Origin: Streptomyces sp. BHT-5-2
GTDB lineage: Bacteria; Actinomycetota; Actinomycetes; Streptomycetales; Streptomycetaceae
DNA length: 64,000 nucleotides
Direction: 5' to 3'
NCBI RefSeq assembly: GCF_019774615.1
Contig: NZ_CP081496.1
Location: 3,596,001 to 3,660,000 of the forward strand
In this document: one piece after another, positions 7,074 through 15,122 of the stretch
Layout: every line of letters starts with the position of its first letter
How positions within the stretch are numbered: the first letter of the stretch is position 1
Translations under genes and position numbers: made by a program
The notes under the pieces: generated by a model
The model's input: only the letters and a program-made list of their open reading frames with translations
Database searches by the model: none
Told to the model about the DNA's origin: nothing

Positions 7074-8258
7074 TCACCTACCTAGCCACGCACCATAGTT
7101 GCTGAAGGTGTCTGGCATTCGACGCTTTGCAGCCTCCAACCCGGAAAACGTTTCACGCACAGTGGGGTGATACCGGGTCTGCTGGGGCGCGAGTTTGCGG
7201 GCTTCCAGCAGACTTTTGAAAGCCGCGTCAGTGCGGCCCGTCCACATCTGCGCTCGCGCAACCTCGGTGTGATGGTGGGCCAGACGGGACGGGGGCCACC
7301 CATCGGGCACTGTCATCTCCTGAGCGGTCTGAACGGCTTCGGGATAGAGATCCAGTTCCGCCAAGACACTCACCCGGTGCGCACCCACGTTGGTGGGGCC
7401 GAATGAAAGCCAATGGACCTTCTCAGCCGGGCCCGTACGCTTCGCCAGGCGCTCAGCTTCGGCGAGGTGTCCCTCAGCCACGTCCTTATCCTTGTCACGC
7501 CCCGCCAGGACGGCCGCCCCCAAGTGAAGTTGTCCAGTGACAGCATCGAGCACACGCCCCGGCTCTGCCTGTTCCAGCGTGGCCATCCCCAACCGCACGA
7601 GACGTTTCCCTGTCCGGTAGTCGCTCGCCCGGAGGTAGGCAAGTGCTCGTAGGTACTGACGCATCCCGCTCAGGACGGGGTCTGATGCCCGCTGTGCAGC
7701 CCAATCCATGCGGTCCAACGCCACCGTGCACAAGTCGGGGAACCCGAGCTTCGTAGTGACGTCGTAGGCGGTCCGGTAGGTGCTGGCGAGCAACCGCCAG
7801 TTGCGGTCAGTCGGGGCGTTGTGCGCTGCTGTTGTCGCCTCATGAATCAGGCCGGGAAGTTCGGCAGCGACTTTCTTGATGTTGGTCGCCCGGACCATGG
7901 CGCAGAGATCGTCGGCATGTGTCTCCAGATCTTCCACTGAGCGTGGCCTTACGTCTGGATCGGGGCCGAGATCGTAGACGTTCAGTGCCTCACGAATCGG
8001 GTTGATCAGACCATCTAGCTGATCTTGCCGTAGCTCTTCGAGATAGGGCTGCCCCTTCAATTCGGAGGCCGGAACCGAGAGGGCACGTGCCAGTGCACCG
8101 ACAACCGATGGACTCGCAGGCAAGACCCCCTGCTCCACTTTGGTCAGCGTGCTGTACGAGACGTGCGATAGATCGGACAACTCACGTTGTGTCAGTCGGC
8201 GGACCTTCCGGGCGTGTGCGACACGTGCGCCCGTGTGCTCGCCAATGTAAGGGGGCAT
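7074..8258 (-). CDS. XRE-family regulator with long helical C-terminal domain
   Basis: A 394-residue protein. Residues 10-65 form a helix-turn-helix of the Cro/CI type (GARVAHARKVRRLTQRELSD, then VSYSTLTKVEQG). The rest is an alpha-helical, TPR-like region (WRLLASTYRTAYDVTTKLG, RVLDAVTGQLHLGAAVLAGR and similar), as in Streptomyces XRE regulators related to those paired with small abaA- or bldB-type genes. ATG 8258 has GGAGAG nine bases upstream; the frame to 8459 only reads through the inverted repeat. It probably controls the element's small genes. It is the only recognisable regulator in the element. Confidence 0.88.
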   Translation of the reverse strand: MPPYIGEHTGARVAHARKVRRLTQRELSDLSHVSYSTLTKVEQGVLPASPSVVGALARALSVPASELKGQPYLEELRQDQLDGLINPIREALNVYDLGPDPDVRPRSVEDLETHADDLCAMVRATNIKKVAAELPGLIHEATTAAHNAPTDRNWRLLASTYRTAYDVTTKLGFPDLCTVALDRMDWAAQRASDPVLSGMRQYLRALAYLRASDYRTGKRLVRLGMATLEQAEPGRVLDAVTGQLHLGAAVLAGRDKDKDVAEGHLAEAERLAKRTGPAEKVHWLSFGPTNVGAHRVSVLAELDLYPEAVQTAQEMTVPDGWPPSRLAHHHTEVARAQMWTGRTDAAFKSLLEARKLAPQQTRYHPTVRETFSGLEAAKRRMPDTFSNYGAWLGR

Positions 8259-8324
8259 ACTGGTCTCTCCGTTCTGCATCGACACCAGAACGGTACCCCC
8301 GGCGAGTTGCAGGGGAACGGTGAT

Positions 8325-8350
8325 CGGCCCCCGTCGCTGGACGGGGGCCG
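8325..8350. terminator. GC-rich hairpin upstream of the XRE gene
   Basis: CGGCCCCCGT (8325-8334) pairs with ACGGGGGCCG (8341-8350) around CGCTGG. It sits between the right inverted repeat and the XRE start, where it could block transcription entering or leaving the element end. No promoter can be assigned. Confidence 0.6.
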
Positions 8351-8389
8351 TTGCTGTGACGAGGTACCAACGAGCCGAGTGCACCACCA

Positions 8390-8508
8390 ACGGCCACCCC
8401 CCAACGTCACGGAGGGTGGCCGTTCGCATGCCCGCCCACCCATGGCTACTCAGAGCCACGGATGGTTACATGAAGGACGGGTCAAGCAGGGTCTATCACT
8501 ACTCCCCC
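8390..8508. repeat. Right terminal inverted repeat (119 bp)
   Basis: Reverse complement of 3847-3965 with about four mismatches. The outer end is CCCCC at 8504-8508, and homology ceases at 8390 on the inner side. See the mobile element entry for interpretation. Confidence 0.93.
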
Positions 8509-8523
8509 TCCGGCAGACGGGGG
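8506..8523. repeat. Right flanking direct repeat (18 bp)
   Basis: CCCTCCGGCAGACGGGGG, identical to 3834-3851 and in the same orientation, at the outer edge of the right inverted repeat. One copy would remain in an empty site if it is a target duplication. Confidence 0.85.
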
Positions 8524-8608
8524 CGCCGACTGGCCGACCCTGGTCGTTTCGAAGGACGCATGGCGATGGTTCCTGCCCCTGTCGGTCCGCCGCGGCAACC
8601 GGACCGCA

Positions 8609-8869
8609 GTGGACAACGAGCAGCTGACCAGCCTCGCGCTGACCGCGCGGGACGGTGACCCGGTCGCCGTCGAACACTTCATCCGCCCCTCCCACCCTGA
8701 CATGTGGCGGTTCGCAGCACACCTGAGCGGCGACCCGAGCAGCACCGACGACCTCGCACCGGAGACGTCCCCGCGCGCCCGCACCCGACTGCTGTCGATC
8801 GCCCGCCGCTTGGCCGTCGACCGCTACCGGGTCGCCGCCACTCTCGCCTCCGGGCAAGTGCTGAGGTGA
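8609..8869 (+). pseudogene. ECF sigma factor remnant
   Basis: A frame of 86 codons from GTG 8609 shows region 2 of an ECF sigma factor: LTSLALTARDGDPVAVEHFI, PDMWRFAAHLSGDPSSTDDL, PET, then LLSIARRLAVDRYR. A normal ECF factor (about 170-200 aa) has some 14 more residues between the ET and LLSIARR motifs and a complete region 4. Both are missing, so an internal and a 3' deletion are likely. It sits immediately right of the inverted-repeat element, opposite the ycnI remnant. Confidence 0.8.
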
Positions 8870-9075
8870 CAGGTGAGTTTCCGGAAACGTCGCGTTCACG
8901 ACGCCGGGAATCGACGGTAACAACCGCTTCCTAGCGTGACCGGCCATGGGACCAGAGCCGTGGACACGGCAGTACGCGGCCGTCCAGCCGCCGACTCCCC
9001 CGTCCTGCCGATGACGCCAAGCGGGGTTCTTCCCTTCATCGAGGCACCCGCACCAGCATCATCGGGAGGCGCGGC

Positions 9076-10725
9076 ATGAGTACCACCGAGTCACGGCCGG
9101 AGGTGGCAGGCACGGCGCAGGCCGCCGCCGGCCAGGCCGTCAGGGAGACGCTGGAGGACTACACCCTCCGTTTCGCTCCCCGCAGCTATCGTCGCTGGCG
9201 CCCCGTGGTCGTGGCGACCACGGCGCTCGGCGGCATCGCCTACATGGCCGACTTCTCCATCGGCGCCGGCATCGGCCTGGCACACGGAACCGGCAACGCG
9301 CTCCTGGCGATCACCGTCGCCGCCGTCGTCATCTTCCTCACCGGCCTTCCCCTCGCCTACTACGGGGCCCGCTACAACATCGACCTCGACCTGATCACCC
9401 GCGGCTCCGGTTTCGGCTACTACGGCTCGGTCCTCACCAGCGTCATCTTCGCCAGCTTCACCTTCATCTTCTTCGCCCTCGAAGGCTCGATCATGGCCCA
9501 GGGCCTCAAACTCGGCCTCGGACTTCCCCTGTGGCTGGGCTACTTGGTCTCCACCCTCATGGTCATCCCCCTGGTGATCTACGGCATGAAGGCGCTCAGC
9601 AAGCTCCAGGTGTGGACCACCCCGATCTGGCTGCTGCTGATGATCGGCCCGCTGGTCTACCTGATCGCCACCGACCCCGGCACGGTCGACCGCTTCCTCT
9701 CCTACTCCGGCACGGACGGCGACGGCGGCGTCAACACCGCCTCCGTGCTGCTCGGCGCCGGCGTGTGCCTCTCCCTCATCGCGCAGATCGGCGAGCAGAT
9801 CGACTACCTCCGGTTCATGCCGCCCAAGACCAGTGAGAACAAGCACAGTTGGTGGTCCGCGGTACTCATGGCCGGCCCCGGCTGGGTGGTGCTGGGCGCG
9901 CTGAAACAGACCATCGGCGTCTTCCTCGCCGTCTACATCCTCGCCAAGGTGGGTCCGGCCGCCGCGCCCGAACCCATCCAGCAGTTCCGCGGCGCCTTCG
10001 ACGCGATGATGCCGTCCTGGATGGTCATCCCGCTGGCCGTGGCACTGGTGGTCATCAGCCAGATCAAGATCAACGTGACGAACGCCTACTCCGGTTCGCT
10101 GGCGTGGACGAACTCCTTCACCCGCATCTCCAAGCACTACCCCGGCCGTATGGTCTTCGTCCTGGTCAACCTGGGTTTTGCGCTCGCCCTGATGGAAGCC
10201 GACATGTTCAGCTTCCTCAACAGCATCCTGAGCTTCTACTCGAACTGCGCGATCGCCTGGGTGGTCACCGTCGCCACCGACATCGGCATCAACAAGTACC
10301 TGCTGAAGCTGTCCCCCCTCCAGCCGGAGTTCCGCCGCGGCATGCTGTACGCCGTCAACCCCGTCGGTGTGGTGTCCTTCACCGCCGCGTCCGGCCTGTC
10401 GATCGCCATGTACTTCCATCTGCTGGGCGACGCCCTACAGCCGTACTCGCCGGTAGCAGCGGCCGTGATCGCCTTCGCCCTGACCCCGTTGACTGCGATC
10501 GCCACCAAGGGCAGGTACTACCTCCGTCGCACCGACGACGGCCTCGACGAGCCCGTGCTGGACGTGGACGGCAACCCGAGCGCGGTCACCCTCGACTGCC
10601 ATGTCTGCCACCAGTCCTACGAGCGCCCGGACCTCACCGCCTGCGCCACCCACGACGCGGTCGTCTGCTCCCTGTGCCTGAGCACGGACAAGACCGGCGA
10701 CCACCTGCTGCCGGCCACCACGTAG
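9076..10725 (+). CDS. NCS1-family nucleobase permease with Cys-rich tail
   Basis: A 549-residue membrane protein with about twelve hydrophobic helices, matching nucleobase:cation symporter-1 (cytosine/purine/allantoin permeases): MADFSIGAGIGLAHGTGNAL, GYYGSVLTSVIFASFTFIFF, EGSIMAQGL, NVTNAYSGSLAWTNSF. Start ATG 9076 has GGGAGG ten bases before. The last 45 residues are unusual: LDCHVCHQSYERPDLTACAT, then HDAVVCSLCLSTDKTGDHLL, a paired Cys/His set like a B-box or treble-clef zinc finger on the cytoplasmic side. The substrate is probably a purine, pyrimidine or hydantoin, and no catabolic genes are adjacent to narrow it. The preceding 200 bp contain no other gene. Confidence 0.92.
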   Translation: MSTTESRPEVAGTAQAAAGQAVRETLEDYTLRFAPRSYRRWRPVVVATTALGGIAYMADFSIGAGIGLAHGTGNALLAITVAAVVIFLTGLPLAYYGARYNIDLDLITRGSGFGYYGSVLTSVIFASFTFIFFALEGSIMAQGLKLGLGLPLWLGYLVSTLMVIPLVIYGMKALSKLQVWTTPIWLLLMIGPLVYLIATDPGTVDRFLSYSGTDGDGGVNTASVLLGAGVCLSLIAQIGEQIDYLRFMPPKTSENKHSWWSAVLMAGPGWVVLGALKQTIGVFLAVYILAKVGPAAAPEPIQQFRGAFDAMMPSWMVIPLAVALVVISQIKINVTNAYSGSLAWTNSFTRISKHYPGRMVFVLVNLGFALALMEADMFSFLNSILSFYSNCAIAWVVTVATDIGINKYLLKLSPLQPEFRRGMLYAVNPVGVVSFTAASGLSIAMYFHLLGDALQPYSPVAAAVIAFALTPLTAIATKGRYYLRRTDDGLDEPVLDVDGNPSAVTLDCHVCHQSYERPDLTACATHDAVVCSLCLSTDKTGDHLLPATT

Positions 10726-11289
10726 GCAGCAACACGTCCCCGGCAATCGCCACCACCCACCGCTGCGTCATCGGGCCCGAGACGGGCACCGAGATCCGGA
10801 TGAGGCCCTGGTCAGCCACAACACACCGCAGGCCCGGTGCACCGCTGACCAGGCACTCGTCCTGGATGACGGACGGCCGGCCGCTCCGGTCCCGCCGAAG
10901 GGATCCCCCACCATGAAGAGGGGACACGAATCCCGCCATACCCACCTGGGCCGGAGCCATCGCCTTCCTGCTCGGTGCATCGCCCTCGCTCCCCTCGACG
11001 CCGGAGCCCAACTCACCACCGTGGGCGCCCCCTTGCTCACCGATCAACTACGTTGGCGGCACGTGCCGGCACCGCTGCCTGCTCTTGCGAGCGCGAGGCA
11101 TCATCGACGCTGCACCAAGACCACCCCACCCATGGCTCGGACCGTGACTGCCGCGCCGACGGCCCCCTTTCGGTCTCTCAGGCGGACGGCCCCCACAGGG
11201 TGAGCCGACCCTCAATGGGGTTGTCCTTGACCAGAGCCGTATTGCTGAGTTCCGAGGGCAGCGGAGCGGTGTCAACCGCTTCCCGGCAT
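10726..11289. other. No intact gene; degenerate sequence
   Basis: About 560 bp without a convincing start, ribosome-binding site or family motif. Open frames are short and change frame. A short rightward ORF from ATG 10913 has no recognisable product. Probably decayed coding DNA adjoining the kinase scrap. Confidence 0.6.
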
Positions 11290-11466
11290 TCTTCCGGTGT
11301 CGTGCCCGGGCTCTTGGCATGGGGCGTACTCGCAGCGGATCACCTTGAGGGCAACCGGCCGGTTCCCCCGCGTCTGCGAGAGACATACGGACCCCATGCC
11401 GCCCTCGCCGATCCGAGCGAGCAGCCGGTGGCCGGAGATCTCCTGCGGTTCGCCCGCCGCCAGCGA
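11290..11466 (-). pseudogene. Ser/Thr protein kinase N-terminal scrap
   Basis: Read leftward, the frame gives EISGHRLLARIGEGGMGSVC, then LSQTRGNRPVALKVIRCEYA: the glycine-rich loop (GEGGMG) and the VALK lysine of a Hanks-type kinase, as in Streptomyces Pkn proteins. It then breaks off, and no catalytic loop follows. Only about 60 residues survive. Confidence 0.8.
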
Positions 11467-11510
11467 GCACGGTGCGTCACTGTTGCTGTCTTCGATGGAG
11501 CCCGCCCCCG

Positions 11511-11816
11511 TCGGTCGCCGCCGACCTCGGAGCGAACATCGAGACTCTGCGCAACTGGAGCCGGGCCACCCATGGACGCCGTGCCCACTGCGTACCCGCG
11601 GCGCCTCCGCAGCCTGGCGGTGACGCGGTTCAGCCGGAGCTTGCCGCCCCGCGGAAGAACGTCCGGGAACTGGAGGAAGAACACGACATCCTCCGCAAGG
11701 CGGCCCGGTGTTGCGCAGTGCAGTCGAACAAACACGAGGCCCGACTCGACACCTTCACTGGCTCCAGCGGTACAACAACCCGACGTCGACACTCCATATA
11801 TGAAGCGCCCCCGCGG
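11511..11816 (+). pseudogene. IS3-family transposase remnant
   Basis: The frame contains SVAADLGANIETLRNWSRA and VRELEEEHDILRKAAR, the helix-turn-helix and leucine-zipper parts of an OrfA-type IS3 transposase. It is followed within 25 codons by TTTRRRHSIYEAP, resembling the C-terminal tail of OrfB. Most of OrfB is missing, so this is an internally deleted scrap. No terminal inverted repeats were recognised. Confidence 0.75.
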
Positions 11817-11993
11817 AGGGAAGCCAACGCAGCGATGGACGCCTCATCATCACCGGCAAGCAGCTGTGCCACTCGTTCTCGTTCCATAGCAACCCCCGCC
11901 CCTATTCTGCCGCTCCGCAGCACATAGCCCAACGGCACCTGGCCGCCCTCGCCGACGATCGGCTTCAGCCGAGCGGGCTGGTGTCGAGTACGA

Positions 11994-12350
11994 CGATGGT
12001 CCACCGCAGCGCTGGGCCTGTGGATCCTCGGCTCCCTGGCGCTGGCCCACCCCTTCCTCCTGGACGTGGCCATCAAGGTCACCCCGGCCGGCACGGCGCA
12101 GCGCCTGGACCGCCTGTGGCACAGCTCCCCCGTCGTCCGCCGATGGATGCAAGTAGCCAGTGCGGAATGGGGGATTGCCTTCCTCATCGACGCCATCGCC
12201 CGCGTGGTAATGGCCTATACGCTCCCCATCGACAGTGTGCCCTCGCTCGGTGCCTTGGTACTGGTCGCCCTGCTGGGCATGGCACAGGCCCTCGTGACGG
12301 TGCACGGCCGCCGCAGCGGCGCCCCCGCCCTGATACGCAACCGCGGTTGA
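11994..12350 (+). pseudogene. VC0807-like membrane protein, 3' fragment
   Basis: About 118 codons with STAALGLWILGSLALAHPFL, VTPAGTAQRLDRLWHSSPVV, ASAEWGIAFLIDAIARVVMA and a final helix ALVLVALLGMAQALV, matching the C-terminal half of VC0807-family (septation-protein-A-like) membrane proteins of actinobacteria. No start codon or ribosome-binding site precedes the homology, so it is 5' truncated. GTG 12066 would give 94 aa at most. Confidence 0.65.
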
Positions 12351-12432
12351 TACGACCACGCGCCTCCACAAACCTGTCCTGCTCTACTCGTAGATCGATC
12401 CGTGGGGGCGGCGCCGTATCCGATCTGCTCAC

Positions 12433-13404
12433 TCAACCCGGCAGGCCATCGGTGCCGTTCACTGCTTCCGCGTCCCGTGATCCTCGCAGGGGATTGCAGG
12501 TGGAGGGCTCGCGGGCGGGGCGCTTGTCGGGTGCAGGTTGACGGGGAGTCCGACTGCCACCGTGTCGTCCTGCGCGTGTGGGTCGTCCCAGGACGACACC
12601 GACCAGGACGAGTGCCAGTCCGCACAGCTGCTGGACGGTCAACACCTCTCCGGCGACTGCCGTGCCGAGCAGTACGCCGGTGACGGGGTTGAGCAGTCCT
12701 GTCAGGCCCACGGTCCCCGCGGGCAGGTGCCGTAGCCCGGTGAACCAGGCGGTGAAGGCAAGCATGGTGGCGATGAGGGTGACATAGCCGAACGCGAGGA
12801 GCGCCGGTGTGGAGAGCTCGGGCGGAGGGCCCTCCACGGCTGCGGCGATCGGCAGCAGGAACAGTCCTCCGGCGGTGAGCTGCCAGGAGGTTGAGGCAAG
12901 CACATCGGTACCGGTGCTCCACCGCTTGGTCAGGATGTGGCCGAAGGACGACACCAGCATGGCTGCGGCCGAGGCGAGGACGCCCGGCACGCTCACTCCT
13001 TCCGCCCCCGTGAGCAGCATGAGACAGACCCCGCCGAGCCCGATCGCGGCGCCGGCCAGGTGTGCGATGCCGGGTCGCTCGGACACCAGGGCCCAGGCGA
13101 TCAGCATCATCGCCAGCGGGGACACCGCCATGACGGTCGAGGCGACGCTCGTCGGGAGCAGTTGGGAGGCGGCGTAGACGAGCACGAAGAACGCGCTCAC
13201 GTTGAGCAGCCCGAGCGCCGCGGACCGCCACCACCGCACGCCGTGTGGTCGCTGCCTGCACAGAGCCAGCAGGACGAGACCGGCGGGCAGCGCCCGCAGG
13301 GCGGCTCCGTAGAGGGGGTTGTCGGGCGGCAGGAATTCATGGGTGACGTAATAGTTGGCACCCCAGGCCACCGGTGCGACAGCTGTCAGGGCCACCCACC
13401 GCAT
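12433..13404 (-). CDS. EamA/DMT-family transporter
   Basis: A 323-residue protein with ten predicted helices in two EamA repeats (VAPVAWGANYYVTHEF, PTSVASTVMAVSPLAMMLIA, and in the second half LPAGTVGLTGLLNPVTGVLL with TVQQLCGLALVLVGVVLG). Such drug/metabolite exporters move small organic compounds out of the cell; the substrate is unknown. ATG 13404 has GGAAG eight bases upstream; ATG 13416 in the same frame falls inside the operator. It is divergent from a MarR gene with the operator between them, so it is presumably repressed by that MarR protein. About 60 residues at the C-terminus are a polar tail. Confidence 0.9.
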   Translation of the reverse strand: MRWVALTAVAPVAWGANYYVTHEFLPPDNPLYGAALRALPAGLVLLALCRQRPHGVRWWRSAALGLLNVSAFFVLVYAASQLLPTSVASTVMAVSPLAMMLIAWALVSERPGIAHLAGAAIGLGGVCLMLLTGAEGVSVPGVLASAAAMLVSSFGHILTKRWSTGTDVLASTSWQLTAGGLFLLPIAAAVEGPPPELSTPALLAFGYVTLIATMLAFTAWFTGLRHLPAGTVGLTGLLNPVTGVLLGTAVAGEVLTVQQLCGLALVLVGVVLGRPTRAGRHGGSRTPRQPAPDKRPAREPSTCNPLRGSRDAEAVNGTDGLPG

Positions 13405-13409
13405 ATTAG

Positions 13410-13446
13410 CTTCCATGGAAGGCAATATAGCTTCCCGGGAAGCTAT
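13410..13446. promoter_or_regulatory. MarR operator: two palindromes between divergent genes
   Basis: ATAGCTTCCCGGGAAGCTAT (13427-13446) is a perfect 20-bp palindrome. A second related site CTTCCATGGAAG lies at 13410-13421. Both share the CTTCC/GGAAG half-site and occupy the 43 bp between the EamA and MarR start codons. Confidence 0.85.
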
Positions 13447-13447
13447 C

Positions 13448-13981
13448 ATGGTGCGCATGGACGACCCGCAACCGCTGGACCGCGTGGCCCGCATCCAGGC
13501 CGACTGGCGCCGCGAACGGCCCGACCTCGACGTCTCCCCGCAGGGCGTGATCGGCCGGCTGCACCGCCTGGCCGACCACCTCACCGAGGAACTCTGCCTC
13601 GTCTACGGGCGCTACGGACTCAGCGAGGGAGAGTTCGACGTGCTGTGCGCACTGCGCCGCGCCGGTGAACCCTATGAGCGCGCGCCCGGCGAACTCGCCG
13701 CACACACCATGGTCACCACCGGCGCGATGACGAAGCGGATCGACCGCCTGGAGCGGGCCGGACTCGTCACCCGCCGCCGTTCCGACGACGACCAGCGCGG
13801 CCGGATCGTGGCCCTCACCCAGCCCGGTCGCGAACTGATCGACCAGGCATTCACCGACCACATGCGCAACGAACACCGCCTGTTGAGCCTGCTGACGCCC
13901 GCGGAGACCAAGGCACTTGAAGGACTGCTCACCACCTGGGTCTCCCACGTGGAAAATCCGCGTCCGTCCGACAGCAAGTGA
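13448..13981 (+). CDS. MarR-family regulator
   Basis: A 177-residue winged-helix protein: ADHLTEELCLVYGRYGLSEG (dimerisation helix), GELAAHTMVTTGAMTKRIDR (recognition helix), then VTRRRSDDDQRGRIVALTQPG (wing with the conserved DDQR-type segment). ATG 13448 begins two bases after the palindromic operator, and ATG 13457 is an alternative. Either there is almost no leader or the second ATG is used. It probably represses itself and the divergent EamA transporter until a ligand binds. Confidence 0.92.
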   Translation: MVRMDDPQPLDRVARIQADWRRERPDLDVSPQGVIGRLHRLADHLTEELCLVYGRYGLSEGEFDVLCALRRAGEPYERAPGELAAHTMVTTGAMTKRIDRLERAGLVTRRRSDDDQRGRIVALTQPGRELIDQAFTDHMRNEHRLLSLLTPAETKALEGLLTTWVSHVENPRPSDSK

Positions 13982-14867
13982 CCCGACCTGCACCGGGAAG
14001 CCGAGCGGATAGCAAGACCAGTTCCACACCCTCTCCCACCCCGTACGGCAGCCCGGCGTCAGGACTCCGATACCCCGGCTGGCTCCACTGCCCACAGCCG
14101 TGGAGAGCCGTCACCGAGCACGACGCACTCGCCATGGCCTCCACCACCCGGGAGGCCATGGGCCTGGCCGCTCCGGAGGCCCAAGCCTGCGGCCTGCCGT
14201 GCTCTGCCAGCCCGCCCCCGACCTGACCTACGCCCTCGCCGGCTCCGGCACCACGACCGACCATCACCAGCCCACAGCCCTCGCCCGAGCCTCCACGAAG
14301 CCCTGCACCGGCCGCCCGACAAGGCCGTCGAGTACACCGACCGGGCCGCTCTCACCCTCGGCCACCTCGCCGAGCACCTCTCCGTCCAGCGCCTCGAAAA
14401 GCTCGCCCACACCCGTATCTGGCCAGCCCCCGGGCATGACCCGCACCCGATTCGCCCCGCTCTGCCAGCCGAACCGACCGCCCGCTGTGCCCCGACCGCG
14501 CTCGACGAAGACACCGGCCGCCACCTCAAGGGCAACGCTCATGGCCTCTCCCGCCCGCCTCCTCGGCCGCATCTGTGGCATCACCGGTACCTTCGCCCTC
14601 CTCGATGACCTCACCCGGTTTCCGCGGTGCATCCAGGCCGTCCCCTTGGCGAACAAGCTCTACTGCACCCGCGAGCGCCAACCCCTAACCGATGCTCGCA
14701 ATGCCTTCCGGATCGTTGGGACATTGTTCTGGATTGGTAACTTGTAGCGCGCCCTAGGTGCTTTGTGGACTTTGATCGGAAAGATTCCCTTTGCCGGTGA
14801 CCAGCCGGCAGATCCGTGCCGCAATCGGCGGGGCTCTCGCCGTATTGCGCGAGGAAGGGAATAGTTC
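13982..14867. other. About 890 bp without a convincing gene
   Basis: Several overlapping Pro/Thr/Ser-rich frames, none with a good start. One rightward stretch near 14290-14420 reads SLHEALHRPPDKAVEYTDRA and looks like a piece of a real protein, but it has no start and is followed by frame breaks. Probably decayed coding sequence. Confidence 0.5.
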
Positions 14868-15122
14868 ATGTCCTACAGCAAGCGCATCGCCGCCGCCGTA
14901 CTCGTGGCCGGCGCGGTCCTCGGGGTCGGCGCACTGCCCGCCTCCGCCGCGGACCGTGGCTACGACCACGGCCATCACCTCGGCTACCACGGTCGTCACT
15001 ACGGCTACCACCACGACCGTGACGGACGGCGGCACCACGGTGAGGGTTTCCGGGGCGAGGGATGGCGGCACGACCACGACGGCTTCCGCGGATGGCGGCA
15101 CGACCGCCACAACTGGCGGTAG
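14868..15122 (+). CDS. Small secreted His/Gly/Arg-rich protein, 84 aa
   Basis: ATG 14868 follows GAGGAAGGG. Residues 1-28 form a standard signal peptide (SKRIAAAVLVAGAVLGVGAL, cleavage near ASA-A). The mature 56 residues are extremely rich in His, Gly, Arg, Tyr and Asp, with repeats such as YHGRHYGYHHD and three GWRHD/FRG units (EGWRHDHDGFRGWRHDRHNW). Such composition suggests metal binding outside the cell or a surface-adhesive role; neither is proven. Genes with this layout are common in Streptomyces and uncharacterised. Confidence 0.8.
   Translation: MSYSKRIAAAVLVAGAVLGVGALPASAADRGYDHGHHLGYHGRHYGYHHDRDGRRHHGEGFRGEGWRHDHDGFRGWRHDRHNWR

Larger units (their letters stand above)
3834..8523. 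mobile_element. Casposon-like or Cas1-associated element with 119-bp terminal inverted repeats
   Basis: A 4.7-kb block is bounded by 119-bp inverted repeats (3847-3965 and 8390-8508) that differ at about four positions. The 18-bp sequence CCCTCCGGCAGACGGGGG occurs in direct orientation at the two outer edges. The interior is visibly less GC-rich than its surroundings, and the flanks are degenerate genes (ycnI left, ECF sigma right). Cargo is a truncated Cas1, an unknown 278-aa protein, an XRE regulator, five to six small genes and several hairpins. Cas1 plus terminal inverted repeats plus target duplication is the hallmark of casposons, but no family B DNA polymerase is visible and Cas1 is truncated. 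It is therefore probably immobile now or mobilised in trans. No other transposase or integrase was seen inside. Confidence 0.75.

Noticed and set aside
9091..10419. Antisense ORF of 442 codons over the permease
   Set aside because: Asp/Glu/Gly-rich mirror of a membrane protein; no start signal or homology pattern.
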